From the NCBI GenBank assembly GCA_963762735.1, contig CAVXMG010000003.1, positions 349,045 through 413,044 of the forward strand: 64,000 bases of DNA. The letters run 5' to 3'. Both the position numbers and the translations under genes were made by a program. The notes beneath the pieces are model-generated. The model was not told where the DNA came from and made no database searches. It saw only the letters and a program-made list of their open reading frames with translations. Positions 1-7,886 of the stretch are shown here, one piece after another. Each line of letters opens with the position of its first letter. Positions within the stretch are counted from its first letter, which is position 1. This DNA comes from DASXKD01 sp963762735. GTDB lineage: Bacteria > Actinomycetota > Actinomycetes > Streptosporangiales > Streptosporangiaceae.

Positions 1-2
1 TG

Positions 3-673
3 CACGGCTGGGACCCGCTGACCCGTCTTGAGGAGACGCTGCGGTTCCTGGACGATGCGGTACGCGCCGGAAAGATCAACTACGTCGGGCTGTCCAACTT
101 CACTGGGTGGCAGCTGCAGAAGGCACTGGATATCGCGGAGTTCCGCGGGCTTTCCGCCCCGGTGTCCATGCAGCCGCAGTACAACCTGCTGGCCCGCGCG
201 GTCGAATGGGAGATCGTGCCCGCCTGCCAGGCCGCCGGGCTCGGCATGCTTGCCTGGTCCCCGCTGGCCAGCGGGTGGCTGACCGGCAAGTACCGGCGGG
301 GCGAGCCGCCCCGGCCGGCACCCGGGTGGTGGAGAACGCCGACGAGGGGATGCGGATCTGGAACCAGCGCGGCCAGTCCGAGCAGACCTGGCAGGTGCTC
401 GACGCGGTGCGCAAGGTGGCCGAGGGCCGCGGCGTGTCCCTTGCTCAGGTAGCTATCGCGTGGCTGATGGCCCGGCCCGCCGTATCGTCGGTGATCCTCG
501 GCGCCCGGAGCATGGAGCAGTTGACCGACAACATGGCCGCGGCTGAGCTGGAGCTGACGCCTGAGGAGACCCAGCTACTGGACGAGGCGAGCGAGCCGCC
601 CACCCCGGACTATCCCTACGGTGAGCCCGGGCAGTCCCAGCGCAGCCGCCGCATCCGGGGTGGGAGATTCTGA
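3..673 (+). pseudogene. Aldo/keto reductase, 5'-truncated by window edge, one frameshift
   Basis: NAD(P)H-dependent aldo/keto reductase of the AKR11/YajO-like group; the first third lies outside the window. The visible N-terminal part reads HGWDPLTRLEETLRFLDD and then KINYVGLSNFTGWQ, the family's typical strand-loop after the catalytic His. NLLARAVEWEIVPACQ and AWSPLASGWLTGKY follow, which is the cofactor-binding part. At about 305-322 the frame changes. Restoring one C in the CCCC run makes EPPPAGTRVVEN, and the second frame then carries the standard C-terminal end with VSSVILGARSMEQL, which contacts the cofactor phosphate. The family assignment is secure. I infer a consensus error or a very recent mutation, because both halves keep normal codon use. 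Confidence 0.85.
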
Positions 674-692
674 GCGCGCGCTGGGGCGCGGC

Positions 693-1833
693 CTATTTGG
701 GCGGTCGTCCGAGTGGCGGGCGGATGGGGGGGATGGCTGCGCGGTCATGCCGGCGGGGGCCCGACCACAGCGCCGGCACGGCGTCGACGGCGGCGGCTAC
801 CGCGTAGGCGGCCTGCTCGTAATTGACCCGCCAGCCGACGAAATCAGTCCATGCCTCGGCGGGGTCGCGTTCGATGGGGAAGCTGACCTCGCGCATCCGG
901 CCGATCGCGTCGAGGAACTCCTGGTAGCTCAGGCTGATTCCGTGGCTGGGGTCGGGCTCGTCGGGGACCTCGATGCCCATCGCCCGCGCGATCTGGGTAA
1001 AGCACAAAAACCCGCTGCGCAGGCACAGGCGCGCGGATACCACCGGCGCGGAATCCGGGGACAGTGCCAAGAACAGCGCGGCGGAGTCGAGCACAGCAAG
1101 CAGCCCCGTCACCCAGGACGACAGCGGCCTGGGCGAGCGGAACCGCACCAACGGCAGGTAGGTGGCGTGGCTTTCGGCGACATCGGCGGCCCAGCGTTCC
1201 CACTGCGCGTACAGATCGGGCAGCGTATCGATGGTCGAGACGCCCGATCCGAGCGCGTAGTGCGTGCGGGCCAGCAGCTCCGGCCCCCACGACGGGACAC
1301 CGGCCCGCGCGTTCAGCAGCGCCACCTCGGTCTCCCTGCGGTTGAACGCCGCGTACATGGCCGGCAGGTAGGCGATCTGCAGGGTGACGACCACCAGGCC
1401 GGTCAGCGCGGCGGCGAACACGATCGCCGCGGGCATCGCACCGGCCGGCGCCGCGAACCCCAGGGTGAACATCGACGACCCGGCGGCGGTGAAAGCCGAC
1501 GCGATGCCACCGGCGGCGAACGGCCACAACAACAGCGCGAACCCGAGGAAAGAGATCCCCAGCCACACGGCCAGTTGCCCGAGCAAGATCGTAGCCGCCT
1601 GGGCGGCGAGCAGCCGGTCACGCCGCTTGTGATCGGCGATGACGCCGGTTGCCAGCCAGAACGCCCCCGTCACGACCTGGTCCACCCACCGGGTCAGCCA
1701 ACTGCCGACCGGCCGGGGCACCATGACCGTCCCGACGAGCTGGCCCACACCGCCAACACCAGCAGGCACCGGCCACCGCGGCCACCGAACGGCCATAGAG
1801 CGGGATCACCACCAGGCTCTCCTCAACAGTCAA
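693..1833 (-). CDS. Multi-pass membrane protein of unknown function (N-terminus probably frameshifted)
   Basis: Uninterrupted frame from 1796 down to 693 (367 aa). It has several hydrophobic segments in its first 150 residues, including QAATILLGQLAVWLGISFLG and FAAALTGLVVVTLQIAYLP, and a long soluble C-terminal half. The context gives no function. The start is doubtful. A second frame begins at 1833 with TVEESLVVIPLYGRSVAAVAGA. Adding one C at each of two CC runs near 1757-1775 joins the two into a clean first membrane helix, AVAGALLVLAVWAQLVGTVM, followed by PRPVGSWLTRW. I therefore place the true start at 1833. It runs convergent with the aldo/keto reductase. I do not recognise the family by name, although the PRPVGSWLTRWVD segment resembles conserved actinobacterial membrane proteins. 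Confidence 0.6.
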
Positions 1834-2187
1834 ATGGCTATGCCGAACCTACCGAGATCAGGCTGACTGCGGTCCATGATCCCCGCACACATGGCCGAGG
1901 CAGGCTGCAGCGCCGGTCAGCCGCCCGGCAACAGCCACCAGGATCGCCCCGTTCGCCCAGCGGAACGGGGCGGCCGGCAGCGGGCAGCCAGAAGCTGATC
2001 TGGATCGAAGCTGATTTATTCGCAGCGATCAGCAGCGGTCAAATTTGTTTCCTTGGATGCAATTTAAGGCTCAATACGCTTAATACAATTCTCACCGTCG
2101 CCCGGCTTTTACAGCACAATTTGCAGGCCTATTTGCACTGCCGCCTCAGGAGATGTAGCTTGCAAAAAAACAACAACTACAAGGCTC
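1834..2187. other. Intergenic, strikingly AT-rich for this genome
   Basis: No gene is recognised. From about 1990 to 2187 the base composition drops well below that of the flanks, with runs such as CAATTTAAGG and TTAATACAATTC. An open frame crosses it on the plus strand, but it is antisense noise from the membrane protein. It leads into the promoter at 2188-2216. Confidence 0.5.
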
Positions 2188-2216
2188 TTGCACCACGGCG
2201 ATTCTAAATTTAGAAT
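2188..2216 (+). promoter_or_regulatory. Housekeeping-type promoter with a 16-bp perfect palindrome over the -10; predicts leaderless mRNA
   Basis: TTGCAC at 2188-2193, then exactly 17 bp, then TAGAAT at 2211-2216. The -10 is the right half of a perfect palindrome, ATTCTAAATTTAGAAT, at 2201-2216. The GTG of the next gene begins 7 nt after the -10, where transcription would be expected to start. The mRNA would then have no 5' leader, and no Shine-Dalgarno site is present. The palindrome is an obvious candidate operator. Confidence 0.6.
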
Positions 2217-2222
2217 GCAGGC

Positions 2223-3347
2223 GTGCCAGAACCCAAGCATCCCGTGCGGCACAGGGCTCTGGTCGCTCCTCTAGCGCTCGTCGCAGCCGCAGCATCTCTT
2301 GCCGCCGGCTCGGCAGGCGTTCGCCTTGTGATTCAGGGTGACAGCGCGCCGTCCGTTGCCCGGGTCGTGGCCAGCGACACCGGCGCCGCGCACGGCCACC
2401 CCAGGGCCGTATTGAAAGCATCGGCGGTACCTGCCGCCCCTCAGCCGAAGCCGGCCGTCCGTCACGCAAAGCCGGCCCCGAGTCAGACCCCGGGGCCGCA
2501 TCACCCACGGCGCCGCGGCTCTGGGCAAAGGTCCCATCGGCCGGCGCGTCCTCAGCACGCAGGCCGCCGCCACCGCGGGCGGGTGCACGTCCACCAGCAA
2601 ACGCACAAGCTAGCCTTGATGCTCTTGGACCACGCTGTGCTGGATATGCAGGCCGCCGGAGCCAGCCCGGAGTTGCTGGACTTCGTGAACCAGCCGCAGA
2701 ACCTGGTGTCCACCCCCCTGGAAAAGCCGAAGCCGCTAGCAAACGCCACCCGCATCCAGGTGTTCAACAGCTATGCCGGTATTGTCCACGCGCTCGCCAA
2801 CCACCGCATCGCCGCTGACACCAGGGCCGTTGTATATGACAACGAGCGATCCACGGGCACCCCGGCGGCCGAGCTGGAAGATCCGGTGCGGTACTGCCAA
2901 ATGACGGCAACGCTGCTGCACCAGAACGGGCTCGAATACATCGCCAGCCCCGGGTTCGATCTATCGGGACCTCGGCCCGCTGACGGCGAATGGTTCCGGC
3001 AGTTCGTCCGGGCAGGGCTCATGAAGTGCGCCCGCTACGCCGATTACCTGGACGTCCAAGACCAACTGAAACAGGGCACATCCATCTATGCGCGGGACGC
3101 CCAAGCCGCAGCCGGGCTGCTCCACCAAATGAACCCGCGAGCGAAGTTGCTCATGGGGCTGAGCACCAGCCCCAGCGGCCGGTTGGACACAGCCGGCCAG
3201 CTCTGGCGGGCCTACCAGGACACCAGTCGATTCGTGACTGGCTACTGGCTGAACGTGCCCCACAATGTCTCCGGGAAATCCCGACCGTCTGTGGCACTGC
3301 AGTTCCTCCAGCAGGTGGTCACGCAGACCCGCAGCCCGAGACAGTGA
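2223..3347 (+). CDS. Secreted or membrane-anchored protein of unknown function
   Basis: 374 aa starting at GTG 2223. Residues ~10-30 form a signal or anchor segment (HRALVAPLALVAAAASLAAG). A proline- and histidine-rich, low-complexity stretch follows to about residue 130, probably a wall-spanning linker. The globular C-terminal part from about residue 150 has alternating strands and helices, with IQVFNSYAGIVHALANH, TRAVVYDNER and a late LLMGLSTSPSGR. It looks like a barrel-type domain, but I cannot name the family or see a convincing catalytic set. Translation appears leaderless. It is a single gene, ending just before the convergent phosphoesterase. Confidence 0.7.
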   Translation: MPEPKHPVRHRALVAPLALVAAAASLAAGSAGVRLVIQGDSAPSVARVVASDTGAAHGHPRAVLKASAVPAAPQPKPAVRHAKPAPSQTPGPHHPRRRGSGQRSHRPARPQHAGRRHRGRVHVHQQTHKLALMLLDHAVLDMQAAGASPELLDFVNQPQNLVSTPLEKPKPLANATRIQVFNSYAGIVHALANHRIAADTRAVVYDNERSTGTPAAELEDPVRYCQMTATLLHQNGLEYIASPGFDLSGPRPADGEWFRQFVRAGLMKCARYADYLDVQDQLKQGTSIYARDAQAAAGLLHQMNPRAKLLMGLSTSPSGRLDTAGQLWRAYQDTSRFVTGYWLNVPHNVSGKSRPSVALQFLQQVVTQTRSPRQ

Positions 3348-3365
3348 CGGCGGCCGATTCGGCTG

Positions 3366-4178
3366 TCAGCCGGTTGCGAAGAAGTCGCTCATGACGGTGG
3401 CACTGGCGTCGTTGGCGGTCAGCGGGGTGAGGTCCCAGGCGAGTTCGATGGTCCGCAGCAGCGAGTAGTGGTTGTAGGGCACCGCGGACCGGAATCCGGC
3501 CGGCACGCCTGTGGCGATCACGAGGGTGGCCACCTGGTTGCCGGGCGCGTTGTCGTCCTCGTCAAAGGTGATCACCAGCAGGGACCGCTGCTGGGTCCAC
3601 GCCGCGGAGGCGAGCAGTACCGGGATCTGGCCAGCGAGCCAGGCATCGCCTTGCGCGACGGTCCCGTCGTGCATGTCGTTGAGCATGTTGGGAGTGATCC
3701 AGCCGAACGCGGGGGTGGTTGCCGCGGTGGCCAGGTCGGCCGCGAGCTGGCTGAAGGGGACGACGTTTGCCAGTTGCGCCGGGTCGGTGCGCAGGTCGTC
3801 GTAGTAGACGAACGGGTCATGTTTTTGCATGTAGGGGTAGGCGTCGCCGAGGTAGCCCGGCGCTGGCATTGACTCCATGTAGGCGCGCCAGGTGCGCCCG
3901 GATGGAGCGATGCGGTCCACCACCAGGTTGGGGGCTTGCTGGAAGCAGTCGGTGCAGTCGGTGGTGATGCCGAAGGTATCCCCACCGGTCAGCGCCAGGT
4001 AGTTCGGCAGGCTGGGATGAGCGACCGACACGTAATTGGTGGCCACGCCGTAGCGGGCGGCGAGCTGGTTGATGAAAGGCGCGTCCGGGCTGCCGATGAT
4101 CTCGCCGTAGCCATGGTTCTCCATGATCACGATGAAAATATGGTCGAAAGGGGGCACCGGTGGTGGCGGCTGGGCCAT
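3366..4178 (-). CDS. Phosphoesterase family protein (acid phosphatase / phospholipase C superfamily)
   Basis: 270 aa, PF04185-like. Family features are the metal-binding start IFIVIMENHGYGEIIGS (residues ~14-30), AHPSLPNYLALTGGDTFG at ~58-75, FGWITPNMLNDMHDG in the middle, and LLVITFDEDD near residue 200, where the Asp residues of the alkaline-phosphatase-type site lie. The product probably hydrolyses phosphomonoesters or phosphodiesters. There is no clear signal peptide at the chosen ATG (the protein starts MAQPPPPVPPFDHI), although many relatives are exported. It is convergent with the secreted gene, with only 18 bp between stops. The family is sure; the substrate is unknown. Confidence 0.85.
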   Translation of the reverse strand: MAQPPPPVPPFDHIFIVIMENHGYGEIIGSPDAPFINQLAARYGVATNYVSVAHPSLPNYLALTGGDTFGITTDCTDCFQQAPNLVVDRIAPSGRTWRAYMESMPAPGYLGDAYPYMQKHDPFVYYDDLRTDPAQLANVVPFSQLAADLATAATTPAFGWITPNMLNDMHDGTVAQGDAWLAGQIPVLLASAAWTQQRSLLVITFDEDDNAPGNQVATLVIATGVPAGFRSAVPYNHYSLLRTIELAWDLTPLTANDASATVMSDFFATG

Positions 4179-4221
4179 CCCGCAACTCTAGCGGCCTGTG
4201 ATCTTGCTGGTCGCAGCGCCG

Positions 4222-4618
4222 CTACCGGCGCGCCGGCGGCCAGGGGCCCGCAGGCGCGCCGATCTCCCACTCGTGACCGAACGGATCGATAATCCGGCCC
4301 ACGCGCCAGCCGTGTTCGCTGGCAACCTGCGCCACGGCGAGTAGCACCTGCACGCACCGCCCGGTCAAAGACGACATCGGGGTCATCGACCACCAGCAGG
4401 GTCCGGCTGGTGGCGCCGCCGATCGCCTGCGGGCTGAAGCGCCCGAGGCCCGGCCCCGCCGATGCCACCCAGAATGCTGCATCGCCAATGGCCAGTTGCG
4501 CGACGATATCGTCTCCCTCACCGACGCGGTGCAGAACGGTCGCGCCAAACGCCACCTCGTAAAATGCAACCGCCGCACCGGCGCGATCGAGCCACAACTC
4601 CGGCTGGATATCCACCAC
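4222..4618 (-). pseudogene. VOC/glyoxalase-fold (PhnB-like) protein with one frameshift
   Basis: Small vicinal-oxygen-chelate fold protein of about 130 aa, starting at GTG 4618. The first frame reads DIQPELWLDRAGAAVAFYEV and continues to PDVVFDRAVRAGA, typical of a PhnB/glyoxalase-like protein. The frame then changes near 4350-4370, one base too many on the coding strand. The ending SEHGWRVGRIIDPFGHEWEI is the classic PhnB-type C-terminus and is carried in the second frame. Together they make one full-length protein. The enzymatic role is unknown. A sequencing error is likely, since neither half has decayed. Confidence 0.75.
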
Positions 4619-4733
4619 GCTGCATGATCGTAGTGCTCCTGGCCGGGACACCGCTGCCACGGCTGGACCGTCGTGCTATCGCGCCCAGCGCCCAGGCGTC
4701 AGGCCTACCGCACACATCGCCGCCCCGTGGCTG

Positions 4734-5009
4734 TTAGCGCGTCTGCATGCCTATGTGATCCATGAGTGCGGCCTCGGCCCCTGCCTTCGTGCCGTAGATG
4801 CCCCGGATTCTGCGCAGTTCCTCGGAGATCTCTGACCAGTCCCGGCCCGGATCGTCGCCGCACGCCGGGCAGATGACCTCGTACGGGCCCTCGTCCGTGT
4901 TGTCCTGCACGCGCTGACCTGACGGGCCATCGACGGATTTCCCCCGGCGCAGGCGTACGAACGCGGTGCCGTCGTCGTGACCGGGCACGTCAGAGCGGAC
5001 GGTTGCCAT
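4734..5009 (-). CDS. Small conserved-type hypothetical protein with a CPxCG motif
   Basis: 91 aa from ATG 5009 (MATVRSDVPG); an upstream ATG at 5045 would add 12 residues. The centre reads GPYEVICPACGDD, half of a zinc-ribbon-like Cys pair, followed by a charged helix, SEISEELRRIRG, and a short C-terminal helix. No second Cys pair is visible, so metal binding would need a dimer or is absent. Function unknown. It is divergent from the small gene at 5161 across a tandem repeat. Confidence 0.55.
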   Translation of the reverse strand: MATVRSDVPGHDDGTAFVRLRRGKSVDGPSGQRVQDNTDEGPYEVICPACGDDPGRDWSEISEELRRIRGIYGTKAGAEAALMDHIGMQTR

Positions 5010-5076
5010 GGAACCATCCTGCCGTGACAGCCGGCCCCGCGGCACAGCCGCCCCAAGCGATGACCGCCGCCCGCGC

Positions 5077-5126
5077 CACAGAACCTGACTACGGCAGACG
5101 ACACAGAACCCTGACTACGGCAGACG
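5077..5126. repeat. Tandem direct repeat, two copies of ~24 bp
   Basis: CACAGAACCTGACTACGGCA plus GACG occupies 5077-5100 and recurs at 5102-5126 with one extra C. It lies in the divergent region between two small genes. A short inverted repeat, AGACAG-N7-CTGTCT, follows at 5140-5158, immediately before the ATG at 5161. Confidence 0.8.
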
Positions 5127-5160
5127 TGTGCGAGTAGGGAGACAGTGGCAAGCTGTCTGC

Positions 5161-5349
5161 ATGACAGACCGCAAGCTGGAGCCGGCACCCGTGGAGAAGG
5201 TAACGGCGGCGATGGACGAATTCATGGCAACGGTACTGCGCCATCTGCGCACCGGGCAGGGCAGTCCCCTGGAGGAACTGGGCTTGGACAAGGCCAAGGA
5301 AGAGCTGCAGCACTGGCGGCCGGATGTCCCGGGCGCAGAACCCGGGTAA
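5161..5349 (+). CDS. Small hypothetical protein
   Basis: 62 aa starting MTDRKLEPAPVEK at ATG 5161; a GTG start at 5128 is possible. The sequence is charged and mostly helical, with MDEFMATVLRHLRTGQ and LGLDKAKEELQHW. No membrane segment and no family recognised. Codon use matches the neighbours, and a stop is reached just before a 100-bp gap to the universal stress protein gene, with which it may be co-transcribed. Confidence 0.5.
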   Translation: MTDRKLEPAPVEKVTAAMDEFMATVLRHLRTGQGSPLEELGLDKAKEELQHWRPDVPGAEPG

Positions 5350-5454
5350 ACGCAGGTCGGGGTTCGGTTTCACCGATCCACATCCGCGACCTCTGCAGGC
5401 CGCGTCGCTGCCGTCGAGCCGGGATCGGCCGCTACGGCGCCTGCCCCGGAACTA

Positions 5455-5919
5455 ATGTTGACCACCGTGACCACTACCACGCCGCCCACTGGGTCCTTGC
5501 ATCTCGTCGTCGGATATGACGGTTCGCCGCCCGCCAGCCGGGCGCTCGACGCCGCGGCCAACTTGCTGCAGGACCGGAGCGGCCGCATCGACGTCGTTTA
5601 CGTGGCCCACCTGTCCAGCCTCGCCATGCTGTCACCGGGCGCCATAGCCGAGTTGGAGTCCGATTTCGACGAGATCGAGCAACAGTTGCGCGCCGCGGCC
5701 GCTGAGCAACTGCGCGACCGCGTGGCGGCCTGGGGGTTCGAGCGGCGCCAGGGCATTGTCCCCGACGAACTGATCGCGATGGCCACAGCCATCGGCGCTG
5801 CCGGCAGCACCGTGGCGATCGTGGTGGGCAGTTCGTCACACGCCACCCACCGGGTTGTCGGTTCGGTCGCTGTCAGCCTGGCCCGTCACTCGCCGGTGCC
5901 GCTGATCATCGTCCCGTAG
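5455..5919 (+). CDS. Universal stress protein (UspA family)
   Basis: 154 aa single-domain Usp. It starts with the first strand LHLVVGYDGSPPASRALDAA (residues ~15-34), whose Asp is the family's nucleotide-site residue. It ends with IVVGSSSHATHRVVGSVA and LARHSPVPLIIVP, the C-terminal nucleotide-loop region. The usual G-x2-G-x9-G(S/T) loop is only partly kept: SSSHATHR replaces the common SRGRGG. ATP binding is therefore uncertain. It probably acts in the cytoplasm under stress or dormancy. It sits just upstream of a stress-type sigma factor, which fits but does not prove common control. Confidence 0.88.
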   Translation: MLTTVTTTTPPTGSLHLVVGYDGSPPASRALDAAANLLQDRSGRIDVVYVAHLSSLAMLSPGAIAELESDFDEIEQQLRAAAAEQLRDRVAAWGFERRQGIVPDELIAMATAIGAAGSTVAIVVGSSSHATHRVVGSVAVSLARHSPVPLIIVP

Positions 5920-6093
5920 CTCCCGGGCCTACCAGCGCCAGCAGAGATCATCGGCATTGCCGTCGCCGTGACTGTGGCCTAGCCTTGCCATGACAGGGAG
6001 ATTCACGTCATCCTGCGCACTCGTGCAAGGTGGCGGACCTGACTGCCCTGGACCTCGGCGGTTCTTTGTGGCGTTTTGTGAGCCGAGGCGAGC

Positions 6094-6954
6094 ATGGCAG
6101 CAATTTCTTCACCGCCAGTACCTCCCGGGGATGTGGTGCGGGTTCTGCCCACCCTGGCGGATCGGGCGTTTGCGAGCGGTCTGGCCGGCTTGGATGACTG
6201 GGAGCTGCTGGGCATCGTCCGGTCGCTGGCGGGCGGCAGCGGATCGCGCGCTGCGGCGTGTGAGCTGCTGGTGAGCCGTCACCGCAACCTGGTGTTCTCG
6301 TGCGTGCGGCGGTACCGGGGCGGTACTGAGCCGACCGAGGACCTGATGCAGGTGGGGTATGTCGGCCTGATGAAGGCGATCAGCCGCTTCGATCCGGCGG
6401 TCGGCACCAACCTGGCCGCTTACGCACAGGCATGCATCAGCGGCGAGATCAAGCGGCACTTCCGGGACAAGTGCTGGCCGGTCCACGTCAGCCGCTCCGT
6501 GCAAGATCTGGTCTTGAAGGCTCGCAAAGCAACCAGCCAGCTGACCCAGGACCTGGGCCGGGCGCCGACCCAGTCCGAGATGGCCAGCCACCTGGGGGTC
6601 AGCGGTGACGATCTGCGGGACGCACAACAAGCGGAAATAGCCTCCCGGCCAGCTTCGCTGGACGCGCTGCTGGCCGGCCAGGCCGGCACGGACACCCTCG
6701 CGGACGTCCTCGGCGAGGAGGACCGCGGGGTGGAGGACATGCTCGGCATGCGGGCCGTCGCTGCGCACTGGGGCGAGCTGCCACCGCGGGAGCAGAAGAT
6801 CCTGCTGATGCGCTTTCACCATGACATGACGCAGGCGCAGATCGGCCAGCAGCTCGGCATCTCCCAGATGCACGTCTCCCGGCTAAGCGCCCACGCGCTC
6901 GGCCACCTCCGCCAGCGCCTGCTCAGCCCAGCACAAGTACGCGTCCGCAGCTAG
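6094..6954 (+). CDS. RNA polymerase sigma factor, SigB/SigF/SigG (group 3) type
   Basis: 286 aa. Region 2 spans residues ~55-130 with EDLMQVGYVGLMKAISRFDP (core binding and -10 recognition) and GEIKRHFRDKCWPVHVSR. Region 3 spans ~137-180 (DLGRAPTQSEMASHLGVS). Region 4 spans ~222-275, with the -35-reading helix-turn-helix MTQAQIGQQLGISQMHVSRL. Length and region order match the Actinobacteria SigB/F family used in stress or differentiation. No anti-sigma (RsbW-like) or antagonist gene lies next to it, which is unusual for this class; control may be elsewhere in the genome. A GTG-rich region precedes it, and ATG 6094 is the first good start. Confidence 0.9.
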   Translation: MAAISSPPVPPGDVVRVLPTLADRAFASGLAGLDDWELLGIVRSLAGGSGSRAAACELLVSRHRNLVFSCVRRYRGGTEPTEDLMQVGYVGLMKAISRFDPAVGTNLAAYAQACISGEIKRHFRDKCWPVHVSRSVQDLVLKARKATSQLTQDLGRAPTQSEMASHLGVSGDDLRDAQQAEIASRPASLDALLAGQAGTDTLADVLGEEDRGVEDMLGMRAVAAHWGELPPREQKILLMRFHHDMTQAQIGQQLGISQMHVSRLSAHALGHLRQRLLSPAQVRVRS

Positions 6955-7138
6955 TCCGGCCGTGCCGCTTTGACCGCGGACCATGGAGATGGGAGCTGAG
7001 CGGCGTACCGGAGTGTCTCAGCGCAGCCGTTGATTCTCGTGACCCCGGAAAGCCGTGGCATCCGCCGGCCGGGAAGCATGCCTGCGGTCGGCGGGCTTGC
7101 CAGGGCTGCGCCGTGAGCCGGAGCAGCCCTGGCGGTTC

Positions 7139-7426
7139 TCAGCGGTGCGCGAACCGTCCGCTCGACCGACTGGTGACCAGGTGATAGACGAGCAGCAGGA
7201 CGGCCGCACCGGCGATCGCGGTGATCCAGGTGGAGGCGTTGAAGAATCCTTGCAGGGCGTGGTGGTGCAGGTGGAAGATCTTGGTGGCGGCCCAACCACC
7301 GAGCAGCGCCCCGGCGATGCCGATCAGGCAGGTGACGATGAGGCCCTGCGATCTCTTGCCGGGGATCAGCATATTGGCCACCAGGCCTGCGCCCAGGCCC
7401 AGAACGATCCATGCGATGATGCCCAT
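7139..7426 (-). CDS. GlsB/YeaQ/YmgE-family stress-response membrane protein
   Basis: 95 aa with three hydrophobic helices. The first is the family signature IIAWIVLGLGAGLVANMLIP, followed by the conserved Gly-rich second helix (IVTCLIGIAGALLGGWAA). A third C-terminal helix, STWITAIAGAAVLLLVYHLV, closes the protein. A histidine cluster, FHLHHHAL, sits in the loop before helix 3. Members are small inner-membrane proteins induced by stress; the biochemical role is unknown. A strong ribosome site, AAGGAG (7433-7438), precedes the ATG, and a palindrome TAGTCA-G-TGACTA (7438-7450) abuts it. Confidence 0.88.
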   Translation of the reverse strand: MGIIAWIVLGLGAGLVANMLIPGKRSQGLIVTCLIGIAGALLGGWAATKIFHLHHHALQGFFNASTWITAIAGAAVLLLVYHLVTSRSSGRFAHR

Positions 7427-7886
7427 AACCGACTCCTTAGTCAGTGACTAGGTGTGGTACGCGGTGGTCGGTCATGCGGGAGAGATCGCGGTGGGAGAAG
7501 ATTCTCCCGGGGGTTCACCGTCCTTTAGCCGTAGCGTCTTGCCGGCACCGGTCCGTGTACGAAATAAAAAAATCCGGGCCCTGCCGCTGCCCGCGAAATA
7601 TTAGGGGGCGACGGCTGCCTGGGTCCGGAGCGTTGCCTTTATACTACTCTTCCCTGGCTCTCGGGCATAGGAATTCCCCAGCCAATAACATCCTCTTCGA
7701 ACTTGAGGGCGGGCAGCGGCGGCCGTGACTGCCAGACCCGCCGCTGGGCCGCAACGTGGCCTGGCCGCGGCTGGCTGAGGCACCTCCGAGCCATGGCGGC
7801 GCGGCCGCCGGATCATGCCGCTGTGGCGAAGTTGGAACTCCGCGGAGTCTTGTGTTAGGCAAGGATTCCCAGTCAAGGGAGCGTGG
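7427..7886. other. Divergent intergenic region, promoters for both flanking genes
   Basis: 460 bp with no convincing gene. It holds the palindrome TAGTCAGTGACTA (7438-7450) next to the GlsB ribosome site and a local A-rich run (GAAATAAAAAAATCC near 7561). The ribosome site AAGGGAG just before ATG 7887 is also here. A minus-strand open frame across the region is antisense to the dehydrogenase gene and is not coding. Confidence 0.5.

Noticed and set aside
621..2207. 528-aa plus-strand open frame
   Set aside because: Antisense to the membrane protein, Arg/Gly/Pro-rich, no domain; an open frame caused by high GC.
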